Of a DNA stretch of 64,000 nt, positions 50,486 to 59,797 are shown piece by piece; positions within the stretch are counted from its first letter, which is position 1, and the number at the start of each line of letters is the position of its first letter. The notes under the pieces are model-generated. The model did no database searches. It was not told the DNA's origin and was given only the letters and a program-made list of their open reading frames with translations. Source of the DNA: DAOPZC01 sp035353175 (GTDB lineage Bacteria; Verrucomicrobiota; Kiritimatiellia; RFP12; UBA1067). The translations under genes and the position numbers were made by a program. The DNA lies in NCBI GenBank assembly GCA_035353175.1, contig DAOPZC010000002.1:1-64000 (forward strand), given 5' to 3'.

Positions 50486-51793
50486 ATGCCCAATCAAAAC
50501 CGCAAAACCGAGCTGGTTCTGGTCGTCGGCTTTCTGGCCGTGATCGCATCCGTTCCCATCACGCAGACCGGCCTGGAGCTCTCGCGCCATCAGCGGGTGC
50601 AGTTTACCGACGTTTTCCGCTACCGACCCACCGCAAGCAATCTGCGGCAGTTCGAACACACGTTGGAAGAGAAATCGTGGTTTCAGCAAACGCTCCGCCC
50701 CAAGATGCAGTGGCTCTATTTCAAAGTGCTGCGCGACACAGGCGCGAAGGGGGTGTCGGGCAACGGCCGCTGGCTGTTCTACCGGCCTGACCTTCGTTAC
50801 CTCGTGGATCCGGACCGCCTCGAAACCAAAGCAAGCGCTTCAAAATGGGTCGAGCCTGTCGAGAGCCGTTCGCGCCGCGAAAGCGTCGAACGCGCCATCC
50901 TGCGGGTCCGCGACCAGCTCAAGGAACGTGGCATCGCACTCCTCGTCGTACCGGTTCCAGGGAAACCCAGCGTATATCCGGACAGGGTCACGCGGCGCGA
51001 GGCCGGCAAGCCGCAACACGTCCAGTCGCCCACCCAGAAACTGATCGAAACGCTGCGCCGTGAGGGCGTTCCGACGGTAGACCTGTTCTCCGTGTTCAGC
51101 TCTGCGCGGACCCATGGCCGCGGCGCAGAAACAAACGCGCAGCTCTATCTGGCTTGCGACACACACTGGACACCCCAAGGCGCGCAGCTAGCCGCGCAGT
51201 CAGTCGCGGCCCAGCTGCGCGAAATGGAATGCGCGCCGACGCCCTCGAAGGAATTCAAAAACCAGCCCGTTTCAATCGCACGTTGGGGGGACATCCTCGA
51301 GATGATGCAGATCCCCGGGGCGCGCGAAGACTATCCCGCCGAAAAGGTTGCGTGCACGCAAGTGCTTGACCCGTCCACGGGTCTCCTGGTGCCGACCGCT
51401 TCGGACCGCCCCGGGACTTACCGCTATCCCGGGCAGGGAACATCCGTGCTTGTCCTCGGCGACAGTTTCTGCCGGATTTACCAATTTCCAGAGCCGCAAT
51501 CGCTCGGCGACGCGCCGGCCACCGCCGCTTCCGGGAGAACAGGCGAAACGAGCGTCAAACGCCTGCTTCCCGGATCGGCCGGTTTTATTTCTCACCTCGC
51601 CCTGGCCTTGAAGTCGCCGGTTGACGCCATTGTGAGTGACGGCGGCGCTTCCACCGACGTGCGGCGCAAGCTGAGCACGAATCCGGAAATCCTCGAAGGC
51701 AAGAAAGTCGTCGTGTGGGAGTTCGTCGAGCGAGACATTGCCTTGGGCCAACAAGGTTGGGAAGACGTGCCGTTGCCGACGAAGCTGGATTAA
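50486..51793 (+). CDS. AlgJ/AlgX-like SGNH acyltransferase
   Basis: 435 residues with an N-terminal anchor (~10-25). SGNH-type catalytic features: the Asp-x-His pair in ACDTHWTPQG (~225) and the nucleophile Ser in VLGDSFCR (~325). AlgJ/AlgX enzymes take the acetyl group delivered by AlgI-type MBOATs and place it on the polysaccharide in the periplasm. It follows the MBOAT gene by four bases and ends eight bases from the convergent comF gene. The family is well supported; the acceptor polymer is unknown. Confidence 0.88.
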   Translation: MPNQNRKTELVLVVGFLAVIASVPITQTGLELSRHQRVQFTDVFRYRPTASNLRQFEHTLEEKSWFQQTLRPKMQWLYFKVLRDTGAKGVSGNGRWLFYRPDLRYLVDPDRLETKASASKWVEPVESRSRRESVERAILRVRDQLKERGIALLVVPVPGKPSVYPDRVTRREAGKPQHVQSPTQKLIETLRREGVPTVDLFSVFSSARTHGRGAETNAQLYLACDTHWTPQGAQLAAQSVAAQLREMECAPTPSKEFKNQPVSIARWGDILEMMQIPGAREDYPAEKVACTQVLDPSTGLLVPTASDRPGTYRYPGQGTSVLVLGDSFCRIYQFPEPQSLGDAPATAASGRTGETSVKRLLPGSAGFISHLALALKSPVDAIVSDGGASTDVRRKLSTNPEILEGKKVVVWEFVERDIALGQQGWEDVPLPTKLD

Positions 51794-51800
51794 AGCGGGA

Positions 51801-52532
51801 TCACGTCCCGCGGCCGACGGTCACGGCCCAGACCGTGCGCGCGCCGGCTTTCTTGAGCATGCGGGCGCACTCGCTGAGCGTCGCGCCGGTGGTCATCACG
51901 TCGTCGACCAGTAGAACGCATCGGCGGCGCACCCAGTCGGGCTGCCTCACGCTGAACGCGCCGAGCATATTGGCGCGCCGGTGCGCCGCGTCGAGCAGGG
52001 TCTGCGAGCCGGTCGTGCGGACGCGCGCGAGGGCGTTGCCGTCATACCGCCGGTCGATCCGCTGCGCGAGTTCTTTCGCCAGCAGGGCCGCCTGGTTGTA
52101 GGAGCGTTCGCGCTGGCGCACCGGGTGCAGCGGAACCGGGACCACGAGGTCGACAGCGGCGGAATCGAAATGCGCGGTCAGGCAGCCCTGCAGGAGATCG
52201 GCCAGATCGTGTTTCAGCCAAAGCGCTTGGTTGTATTTGAACTGGTGGACCTGTTCGCGCAGCACGCCCGAGAAGTGCCCTGCGGCCCGCGCGCGGTCGA
52301 ACCACGGTTTCGCTTTCTTGCACGTGCCGCAGATGAAGGCGTGAGTCACCTGCCCTTCCGCGAAACGTCCGCACAGCGTGCACAGTCCGCTCGAGTACAG
52401 GTCGACGCGGGAAAGACAGTTCCAGCAGAGGTGGCGCCCGGGGCGGTCGGACGCTTGTCCGCAGCCCGGGCACATGCGCGGGTACAGCCAGTCCGCCACC
52501 TGCTCCGTAGCCGTCGTCAGCCATCCGATCAT
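51801..52532 (-). CDS. comF: ComF family phosphoribosyltransferase-like protein
   Basis: 243 residues. An N-terminal cysteine-rich zinc region (MCPGCGQ, HLCWNCL, LCTLCG, ICGTC) is followed by the PRTase fold with VVPVPLHPVRQRERSYNQA and the PRPP loop LLVDDVMTTGATLSE. ComF is needed for DNA uptake in naturally competent bacteria; other species keep it without known competence. No other com gene is present. Confidence 0.9.
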   Translation of the reverse strand: MIGWLTTATEQVADWLYPRMCPGCGQASDRPGRHLCWNCLSRVDLYSSGLCTLCGRFAEGQVTHAFICGTCKKAKPWFDRARAAGHFSGVLREQVHQFKYNQALWLKHDLADLLQGCLTAHFDSAAVDLVVPVPLHPVRQRERSYNQAALLAKELAQRIDRRYDGNALARVRTTGSQTLLDAAHRRANMLGAFSVRQPDWVRRRCVLLVDDVMTTGATLSECARMLKKAGARTVWAVTVGRGT

Positions 52533-52623
52533 ACGGCTGTACCTTTCCTCCCGGCAAGGCGGGCGGTCCCGGCCCGTGTCCCGCGCGTGTCCGAGACGTT
52601 CGCGCGACCGGCGTCCTCGGCCG

Positions 52624-53532
52624 TCACCACAGCTTCGCGGGATATTCTCCGGAATCGACCAATCGCCTGACCGCCTTCGTGACCAGCGGCTTGTCCTCGC
52701 GGTACGTCACGCCGAACCAGGCGCTCTCGGTCGGCAGCACCGCGACTTCGGCGGAACCCTCGCCGACCATCTCGTCCACCACGAAGGGGATATACCACTC
52801 CGCCTTCGGGTTCTTCGCGTTGGCATCAAGCCACGCTGGGAAGCGCGCCTCCAGCGCCGCGAACAGTTCGGGCGTAAAGCCCCACAGGTTCATCGAGACC
52901 CGCTCTGCGCCCGTCAGCGCCACCGGCCGCTCGGGGTCTTCGCGGTTCTCCGCGCCGCCCGCCACGCGCACCAGCTTGGTCATTTCCGTCACCGTCACCA
53001 GCTGCCCGTCCGCGCCGACCTGGCAGACGCCGCGCGCGACGCTGCCGTGCTCCGACAACGTCTGGTCCAGCCGGTAGCCGACCATCGCGAAGCGCGGCTT
53101 CGCGGCCGTGCCGCCGGGCGACGTCAGAAAGCCGGCGAGCCGTTGGAACGCGTCGCGGCCATAGAAGTCATCGGCGTTGATCGCGGCGAAAGGCGCTTTG
53201 ACCACGCCGCGGGCCGCGCGAATCGCGTGCGCCGTGCCCCACGGCTTGGCGCGGTCCGCAGGCACGCTGAAGCCCGGCGGCAGATCGTCCGTCGCCTGAA
53301 ACGCGTAGTCGACCTCTAACGCGCCCGCGTATTTCGCGCCGATGGCCGTGCGAAAGATTTCTTCGAAGTCGCGCCGGATCACGAACACCACGCGGTCAAA
53401 GCCCGCCCTCACGGCATCGAAGACCGAATAGTCCATGATCGTCTCGCCGGAGGGCCCGACCGGATCGACCTGTTTCAACCCGCCGTACCGGCTTCCCATG
53501 CCCGCCGCCAGAACCACCAATGTCGGTTTCAT
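52624..53532 (-). CDS. NTP-transferase family sugar nucleotidyltransferase
   Basis: 302 residues from an ATG; the protein starts MKPTLVVLAAGMGSRYGGLKQ, the pyrophosphorylase signature. VGPSGETIMDYSVFDA and NADDFYGRDAF (metal-binding Asp pair region) follow. The family makes or transfers NDP-sugars; the sugar is not identified. GGAG lies ~12 bases upstream; a longer start in frame would overlap coaX. It may supply precursors for surface glycans. Confidence 0.8.
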   Translation of the reverse strand: MKPTLVVLAAGMGSRYGGLKQVDPVGPSGETIMDYSVFDAVRAGFDRVVFVIRRDFEEIFRTAIGAKYAGALEVDYAFQATDDLPPGFSVPADRAKPWGTAHAIRAARGVVKAPFAAINADDFYGRDAFQRLAGFLTSPGGTAAKPRFAMVGYRLDQTLSEHGSVARGVCQVGADGQLVTVTEMTKLVRVAGGAENREDPERPVALTGAERVSMNLWGFTPELFAALEARFPAWLDANAKNPKAEWYIPFVVDEMVGEGSAEVAVLPTESAWFGVTYREDKPLVTKAVRRLVDSGEYPAKLW

Positions 53533-53572
53533 TTCTGTGTTCAACTCCGCGTCCCCGCTTTCGAGGCACCTG

Positions 53573-54322
53573 TTATAAACTCTTTTCAAAAATACAGCCG
53601 AGTCCGAAAAGCGTCAGCTCCTGATCGATCACGAAATCCATGCCGCTGTCCTTCAGCGCCCAGCCCGCATAGCCGCCGGTCGCCACCAGCTTGAAATCGC
53701 AGCGCAGCGAACCCTGCAGGTAGGACACGATCTCGCGCACGATGCCGCGGTAGCCGATCTGCGCGCCGATGCGCATCGCCTGCAGCGTGCTGCGTCCCAG
53801 TTTCGGGCAGGGGCCTTCCAGCTCCACGCGCGGCAGCAGGGCGGTGCGCTCGTACAGGTAGTCGGTCATCAGCGGCAGCCCCGGCGTGATCACGCCGCCC
53901 ACGTAGCGGAGGTCCTTCGTCACGATGTCGAACGTGAGCGCCGTGCCGAAATCCGCCACGATCAGGGGGGCGCCGTAACGCCGCACGCCGCCGCAGGCGT
54001 CCGCCAGACGGTCCGCGCCGATGGTTTCCGGCGCGGGATAGTCGACGGTCACGTCCATGGGCAGTCCGGCCTTGACCACCAGCAGTTTGCAGCCCAGCGC
54101 CCGCAGGATCAGGCGCTGCCATGCCGCGTTCACGCGCGGCACAACGGATCCCAGCACCGCGCCGCAGACCATGCCGCGCGCGGCTTTGCGGACCGCCTCA
54201 TCGCACGCCGCGGGCTGTTTCGCGATGCCACCCTTGATGTGCGTGACACGCAAAATTTTGCCGCTGTCATACAGGCCGATGCCCGTTGACGTGTTGCCGA
54301 CATCGATAACAATACAACGCAC
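53573..54322 (-). CDS. coaX: Type III pantothenate kinase
   Basis: 249 residues. ASKHA fold: IDVGNTSTGIG at the N-terminus (phosphate 1), GADRLADACGG in the pantothenate region, and ADFGTALTFDIV (phosphate 2). It phosphorylates pantothenate in coenzyme A synthesis; CoaX enzymes need a monovalent cation and are not inhibited by CoA. It follows nadC by 51 bp. Confidence 0.93.
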   Translation of the reverse strand: MRCIVIDVGNTSTGIGLYDSGKILRVTHIKGGIAKQPAACDEAVRKAARGMVCGAVLGSVVPRVNAAWQRLILRALGCKLLVVKAGLPMDVTVDYPAPETIGADRLADACGGVRRYGAPLIVADFGTALTFDIVTKDLRYVGGVITPGLPLMTDYLYERTALLPRVELEGPCPKLGRSTLQAMRIGAQIGYRGIVREIVSYLQGSLRCDFKLVATGGYAGWALKDSGMDFVIDQELTLFGLGCIFEKSL

Positions 54323-54373
54323 GTTGCTAAGCCTCCCGTCTCCCGACTTCGGATTGGTGTCTTTTCCTGCGCC

Positions 54374-55240
54374 CTAGGCCACACTCCATTCCAGCGAGAG
54401 GTCCACCGAGGGCGCCGAGTGCGTCAGGCAGCCCAGCGAGATCGCGTCCACGCCCGTCGCGGCCACCTCGCGCGCACGGTTCAGCGTGATGCCGCCCGAG
54501 GCTTCGGTCTTCGAGATGCCTTTGCACAGGGCGACGCACTCGCGCATCATGTCGCACCCCATGTTGTCGAGCATGATCCACTCGGGCTTGCCGCGCAGCG
54601 CGCTCCGGCACTCCGCGACGCTTTCGACTTCGATCTCGACGGCCAGTTCGGGATACGCCTTGCGGGCCGCCGCCACCGCCAAGTCCAGCCGGTCGGGATC
54701 GCCGCCCTGCCACAGCCTGCGGTGGTTGTCTTTCACCAGCACGCGGTCGTACAGGCCGAAGCGGTGGTTGGTGCCGCCGCCGCATGCGACGGCGTATTTT
54801 TCGAACAGACGGAGGTTCGGCGTGGTTTTGCGCGTGTCGAGGATCAGCGTGCCGTATTCCTTGACCGCCTCCACGAAACGTGCCGTCAGCGTGGCGATGC
54901 CGCACATGCGCTGCATGAAGTTGAGCGCCGTGCGCTCGGCGACCAGAATCGACGCGGCCTTGCCGCGGATCGTCAGGATCGTGCCGCCCTTGGCGACGTC
55001 GCGGCCGTCCGGCACAACGACCTCGACCCGCAGCGCGGGGTCCACGGTTTCCAAGACTTTCTGGCCCACCGTCACGCCGGCCACGCGGCACGCCTCGCGC
55101 GCCAGAATCTCGCCGGTCGCCATCACGGTGGCATCGACCAGCGCCAGCGTGGTGGCGTCGCCCGGCCCGATGTCCTCCGCCAAGGCCGCTTCGACGGCCC
55201 TGACCGCACGCGGATCCCGCATCAGATCATGAGTGCCCAT
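54374..55240 (-). CDS. nadC: Nicotinate-nucleotide pyrophosphorylase (carboxylating)
   Basis: 288 residues. EDIGPGDATT, ERTALNFMQRMCGIAT, ILDTRKTTPNLR, GGGTNHRFGLYDRVLVKDNH and IMLDNMG are typical quinolinate phosphoribosyltransferase blocks. It makes nicotinate mononucleotide from quinolinate and PRPP. With nadB in the same window it supports de novo NAD synthesis. It is in a minus-strand run with coaX, 20 bp after the rhomboid gene. Confidence 0.95.
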   Translation of the reverse strand: MGTHDLMRDPRAVRAVEAALAEDIGPGDATTLALVDATVMATGEILAREACRVAGVTVGQKVLETVDPALRVEVVVPDGRDVAKGGTILTIRGKAASILVAERTALNFMQRMCGIATLTARFVEAVKEYGTLILDTRKTTPNLRLFEKYAVACGGGTNHRFGLYDRVLVKDNHRRLWQGGDPDRLDLAVAAARKAYPELAVEIEVESVAECRSALRGKPEWIMLDNMGCDMMRECVALCKGISKTEASGGITLNRAREVAATGVDAISLGCLTHSAPSVDLSLEWSVA

Positions 55241-55261
55241 ATCTCTATCCTTCTTGACTGG

Positions 55262-56017
55262 TTAATCCGCCGAGTCCGCCTCCGGCATGCGCCGCGCGCA
55301 GAGATATCCCGCCACGCCGCCCGCCAGATGCGCGGCGTAGGCCACCTGCGACTGCACGAACACCGCTTCGACGACCGTCAGAATTCCAAGCAGCCACGCC
55401 AGCGTACGCGCTTTCAGCCGGAGAGGAAAAACTATCAGCAGCACATAGACTTCCCGGCGCGGAAACAGCGCGGCGTAAGCGCCGATCAGCGCGAACACGC
55501 CGCCCGATGCGCCGATGCACAGCGCGCCGTCCAGCGATCTTCCCGCCGTATCGCCCGCGCCGATCCACGCCCGCAGCGCCTGCGGCATCCATTGCGTGAG
55601 GGCGTCCATCGGCGGCAGGTGGGGCAGTGCCGCCGTCACCGCGAGCCAGCCCAGGCCACCCAGCACGCCGCCGGTCAGGAAGACCCGCCAGAAACGCCGT
55701 CCGCCGATCTCCATCTCCAGGCCGGAGCCGAACAGCAACACCGTCAGCAGGTTCAGCCCCAGATGCGTCCAGCCCGCGTGCAGGAACATGTAGGTGAACG
55801 GCTGCCAGAAAAAGCCGTGGCGCAACAGGGGCCAGTTCAGGCCGAAGCAGGAGACGAGCGCCTGTCCGAAGCTGTAGCCGTAGACGAAGTCAACGCGGTC
55901 GGCCACCTGCTGCACCAGAAAAACAAAAAAACACACTGATGCGAGCGCTGTCGCGGCAGGTGCCAAAAAAAACAAACCCCGCAGACGCCAGAGCCATCTG
56001 CGTATCGTGGTGATCAA
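55262..56017 (-). CDS. Rhomboid family intramembrane serine protease
   Basis: 251 residues with six to seven membrane helices. Catalytic Ser171 in GASGG and His230 in AYAAHLAGG form the dyad. The L1 region has HAGWTHLGLN. Rhomboids cleave membrane proteins within the bilayer; the substrate is unknown. The small membrane protein encoded 21 bp upstream could be a substrate or partner (inference). Confidence 0.9.
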   Translation of the reverse strand: MITTIRRWLWRLRGLFFLAPAATALASVCFFVFLVQQVADRVDFVYGYSFGQALVSCFGLNWPLLRHGFFWQPFTYMFLHAGWTHLGLNLLTVLLFGSGLEMEIGGRRFWRVFLTGGVLGGLGWLAVTAALPHLPPMDALTQWMPQALRAWIGAGDTAGRSLDGALCIGASGGVFALIGAYAALFPRREVYVLLIVFPLRLKARTLAWLLGILTVVEAVFVQSQVAYAAHLAGGVAGYLCARRMPEADSAD

Positions 56018-56038
56018 AACCGGCCTCCGTTTCCGGCG

Positions 56039-56263
56039 TCAGGCGGACTTGATCAGGTTCCAGTTGACGTAAAGCATGACGGCGATGATCGCCAGAAACG
56101 CCGTTGCGACGATGGCGCAAATGCCGCCGATTGTGTCGCCTGAGCCCTGATTCGTCAGCGCAATCTCGTCGGCCGGATTGCGCAGCCGCTCGGAAATAAA
56201 AGCCCCGCCCGCGGCAGGCGCCGCAGCCTCAGCCGCTTCAACAGAAGATTTCTTCAGTTTCAT
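56039..56263 (-). CDS. Small single-helix membrane protein
   Basis: 74 residues. A soluble Ala-rich N-terminus is followed by one membrane helix (~46-68, IGGICAIVATAFLAIIAVMLYV). No known family. It lies in the same direction as the rhomboid gene and is closely spaced to it. It is supported by that position, its regular membrane profile and a plausible start; no strong RBS is seen. Confidence 0.55.
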   Translation of the reverse strand: MKLKKSSVEAAEAAAPAAGGAFISERLRNPADEIALTNQGSGDTIGGICAIVATAFLAIIAVMLYVNWNLIKSA

Positions 56264-56315
56264 GGGTTTAACTTTACCAAAACCCGACCCCCTTGAGTAG
56301 CGGATTTTCCACTTT

Positions 56316-59300
56316 CTAGCGCAGAGAAAAGACCGTGCCGAGATTGGGCGCGAACAGCGCGCCTGGACCGGTCACCAGCGCCGGATACGTCTGCGCCGAA
56401 ATGTCGCCGCTCAGCTGGAATGTCCCGTATCTGACCGCATGAACACTCTTTGTGCCCACGTAGTCCAGCGCCAGTTTCGCGCCTTCGGCGACGTCGATCA
56501 CGAGGTTGGGGGCAAAAGGCTCATACGCCGCGTCTTCCACCTCCAGCCGTTCGACCCGCACATCGTCGATCGCCGAGGACCGGTCGCCGCCCGCCGTGTT
56601 GAGTCCCTGGAACGCCAGCAGACAGGAGGTCCCGGCCTTCACATGCGGCAAGCGGAACGTGTAGCGCTCATATAGATAGTCGGTTGTCGTCACCGTCCCC
56701 GCCGTCACGCCGTCCAGCTGCAGCGCGAAGTCGTGCCCGGTGTGCGCGTAATTTCCTTCGGTGCGCGCCGCCGCCATGAACGAAACTGTGTAGCAGCCAT
56801 CCTCAGGGAAGGTCACATTCTGCCGGATGAAGGCGGTTTTCTGGAGATATGCGGCCGTCGTCCCGTGCGGCACCAGGAACGTGAATGCGGAGCGGGCCGC
56901 GGTCCGGCCGCTCTTGACGTCGGGATCGCCGCTTTCAGCAGCAGAAAGGAACGTCCAGTCGCCAGCGGACTCGAACCCGCCGTTTAAGACCACCGTCGGC
57001 CCCACGCGGGTCACCCGCACGTCGTCGATCAGGCCAATCCGCGAATAGGTGTTCGCGCCCGTGTTACCCGCAAAGGTCAGCACCGAGACCTGTCCGTTCG
57101 TCACAGGCGGCAGGGTGACATCGTACCGCTGGAACGCAGGCGGACCCAGCGTGATGGGCGCAACCGTAACGCCGTCCAGCTGAAGGTTCAGCTTATGCAT
57201 GGCATTCACGCTCGCATAACCTCCGTAGCGAGAGAGCGTCGAACCGCCCGCCCCGCCCGCGCCGAGGAAAGAGACCCGGTAGACGCCGGCGGTCGGGAAG
57301 TTCAGGGTCACGCCAAGCTTTCCATCGCCAAAAATACAGGCCGCACGGCCGCCGTCCACCGGCGTCACCATCCAGCCGCCCAACTCCTCGGCCACGCCGG
57401 CCGCGGCCACATTGGTGCCGAATATGTTGCCCGTATTCGCCAAGAAGTTGGTGATCGCGTCGGAAAAGGTCCAGCCGCGCCCGTTGAGTACGGAACCCAG
57501 TTCGTAGCGCGTCTGCCCCGCGAGACGCAGCGAGAGCGTTCCCGTCCCCTCGAATGAGCCGTCCGACGCGATGTTGCCGTCGTCCGCCACGCGCTCGATC
57601 CGCAGGTCGTCGATCAGCGAGGTGCGGTCGCCGGCCTCGCGGTGCAAGCCCTGGAAAATCACGGTGTAGGCGCCCGCCGACCGATAAGGCAGCGCGATCT
57701 CGCGCCGCGCGAAATTGTCGTTGTTGGCTTCCGCCATCCCGACAACCAGGCCGTCAAACCAGACTTCCAAGAGATGCGGCAAATTGGAGGTCCGGCGCGC
57801 CAGCGCGAAGCTCAGCTTGTAACACCCCGCCACGGGCAGCGTGACACTCCCTTGAATTGAGCCGGAGCGCTGCACGAAGGCCACGTGACTGCCACCGTCC
57901 CACGTCGGGATGGTCGGGCTCAGCCACGGCGAGCCGGCGGAGCCGGCCTTGACCAACCCGGAGCCCTTGTCCACCTGGTTCGTGCTGTCGATCTCGGTGA
58001 TCTTGGTCTGAGGCATGAATGTCCATTGGGCGCCTGAAGGATTGTAGCCCCACGAGCCCGTCCCCAGTGAACCGGTCGTTTCGAAACTCGGATTGGGCAC
58101 CGTGGCCGGTAAAAAAGCCCCGCGTGTCACGGCCGGTCGCGGCATGACGCGCAGGGTCCCATTCTCAACTTTCACAGTCTTCACGCCGGCGGGCACGCGC
58201 GCCACGGCCCACTCGCCCGCGCCGTCTTTCGTCAACACGCCTGCCTCCCCGTTGGCGGCGCAGGTGTACGAGCCGCCCGCAACCGAAACCCGCTTGCCGC
58301 CCGCCGCGAAATCGGCGGCGGCGTTGGTCGTGACCTCCACCAGCGCGTCGGAACGCGTCACCAGCGGCCCCAGCGTCAGCGTGCCCCCCTGCAGCAAGAT
58401 TCCCGCGCGCGGCGGCAACCCCGCATTCCTGCGCAGGCGCAGCGCGCCGTCGCCGGCCTTGGTCAGCGTGCCCTCGCCCTCCGCACCGCTCAGCGTCAGC
58501 GTCTCGCCCGCGGCGGCCGAAAGCTCCGCCGATGCATCCATGCGCACCCGCACGGTGCCGTCCTGCGTGCGGCGGCCGAACCATTTGCTGTGCAGATACC
58601 CCTCGACCGCCAGCCGGTCATTCTCGGAAAGGGCGTTGCCGAAAAGCAGCACCTCGCTCAGTTGGCCGCCGCCTTGTCGGAAGTTGGTGACCGGCGGCCG
58701 GTAGTTGCGGTCGTTGAAAAAGTTCGAGAATTTGGCCGACCCGGCAGGCAAATGGATGCCGACAAGCTGATACCAGTCGTTAGGCCACTCCATGTACCCG
58801 TTCACGCGCCGGCCGTCCAGCGAGCTTGTGCCATTCCGCAGGCCGTCCGCCGCCTCCTCGGCCCATAGCTCGCCTGATGCTGCCGCTGAAGATTTCGGAT
58901 GGAAATTCCTTTCGCCCCCGTTGCCTGAACCGGTCCAGTCGCCGAAGAAGAACCCGTGATAGCCGTTGCCGCCCTGCGTGCCGCGCACGGCGAAGAAGGA
59001 CTTGGCGGTCAGATACGTGTTGCTGGTGACTGCGCCGCCGGCCCCTGGCTGCATGAGGGACAGCCAGCAACCGTTGCTTTTCATGTTGCCGAAGTCGAGA
59101 TAGGCCCGGGCTCCCAGCCACGTGTTGCTGGACACCACGGGGCCGGGTTCGGGAGCGTGCTGCCCCGCATAGAGATATCGCGGCGCTGCGGTGTTCGTTT
59201 CGCGCACGTCGTGCCAGCGCAAAACCCGCGCCGGAGCCCCTCCGTCGGTCACCACATTGGTCGTGGCGTCCACCCAGAGCAGCAGCGTGTTGGTCAGGAC

Positions 59301-59615
59301 GCTCTGCGGGAAAGGAAAACTCGCGAGGGAATTGTCGGCCCGCAGCTTGAGCCGCCCCTGCTCCACCTCGATCGCGCCGCCGGTGAAGAGCGTATTGGTA
59401 ACGGACAGGGTGCCGGCACCAAGTTTACGGACTGTTCCGCCCGCCACGAGTCCCGAAGCCACGCCCTCCGCATTGGTCACCACGGTTTCCACCGTCGCGC
59501 CGTATGCGACGGCTGGAACCTGCACAGGAACGGCATCCGCATCCGCAGTGGAGACCACAGAAACCACAAAAAGCGCCAAGGATACGGCCGCATTACACCA
59601 TTTAAAAGTTCCCAT
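56316..59615 (-). CDS. Large exported protein with autotransporter-type strand repeats and three CBM-like modules
   Basis: 1099 residues from the ATG with GAGGGGG upstream; signal peptide ~1-27. Autotransporter-associated beta-strand repeats occur at ~55-100 (GTVRKLGAGTLSVTN) and ~380-425 (GEGTLTKAGDGALRL), with a LamG-like region between. Then come three homologous ~160-190-residue jelly-roll modules: each opens with a SFE/GFE-type motif (NPSFETTG, DGSFEGTG, NGGFESAG) and ends with IDDLRIERV, IDDVRVTRV or IDDVRVERL. There is no evident autotransporter barrel at the C-terminus. A cell-surface adhesin or carbohydrate-binding role is inferred. Confidence 0.75.
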   Translation of the reverse strand: MGTFKWCNAAVSLALFVVSVVSTADADAVPVQVPAVAYGATVETVVTNAEGVASGLVAGGTVRKLGAGTLSVTNTLFTGGAIEVEQGRLKLRADNSLASFPFPQSVLTNTLLLWVDATTNVVTDGGAPARVLRWHDVRETNTAAPRYLYAGQHAPEPGPVVSSNTWLGARAYLDFGNMKSNGCWLSLMQPGAGGAVTSNTYLTAKSFFAVRGTQGGNGYHGFFFGDWTGSGNGGERNFHPKSSAAASGELWAEEAADGLRNGTSSLDGRRVNGYMEWPNDWYQLVGIHLPAGSAKFSNFFNDRNYRPPVTNFRQGGGQLSEVLLFGNALSENDRLAVEGYLHSKWFGRRTQDGTVRVRMDASAELSAAAGETLTLSGAEGEGTLTKAGDGALRLRRNAGLPPRAGILLQGGTLTLGPLVTRSDALVEVTTNAAADFAAGGKRVSVAGGSYTCAANGEAGVLTKDGAGEWAVARVPAGVKTVKVENGTLRVMPRPAVTRGAFLPATVPNPSFETTGSLGTGSWGYNPSGAQWTFMPQTKITEIDSTNQVDKGSGLVKAGSAGSPWLSPTIPTWDGGSHVAFVQRSGSIQGSVTLPVAGCYKLSFALARRTSNLPHLLEVWFDGLVVGMAEANNDNFARREIALPYRSAGAYTVIFQGLHREAGDRTSLIDDLRIERVADDGNIASDGSFEGTGTLSLRLAGQTRYELGSVLNGRGWTFSDAITNFLANTGNIFGTNVAAAGVAEELGGWMVTPVDGGRAACIFGDGKLGVTLNFPTAGVYRVSFLGAGGAGGSTLSRYGGYASVNAMHKLNLQLDGVTVAPITLGPPAFQRYDVTLPPVTNGQVSVLTFAGNTGANTYSRIGLIDDVRVTRVGPTVVLNGGFESAGDWTFLSAAESGDPDVKSGRTAARSAFTFLVPHGTTAAYLQKTAFIRQNVTFPEDGCYTVSFMAAARTEGNYAHTGHDFALQLDGVTAGTVTTTDYLYERYTFRLPHVKAGTSCLLAFQGLNTAGGDRSSAIDDVRVERLEVEDAAYEPFAPNLVIDVAEGAKLALDYVGTKSVHAVRYGTFQLSGDISAQTYPALVTGPGALFAPNLGTVFSLR

Positions 59616-59668
59616 TCCGATTTCCCCCTCGATTGTAATCTGGCTAGACATTTTTTTAGACTGAAAGA

Positions 59669-59698
59669 AGTATTTCGTTTACCCCGCCGAGGTGTCAA
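59669..59698 (-). promoter_or_regulatory. Predicted promoter of the large exported protein gene
   Basis: On the minus strand a perfect TTGACA (59693-59698) and AATACT (59669-59674) are separated by 18 bp, 53 bp before the ATG. Confidence 0.5.
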
Positions 59699-59797
59699 GG
59701 CTCATTCTCCCGGACACTTCATTTTCCGAGTTTGCGGCTGACATCGACTACGGGAGAAGGTATCCTAATGGCCTTCTTTCACTCAAGTGAGGCGACT

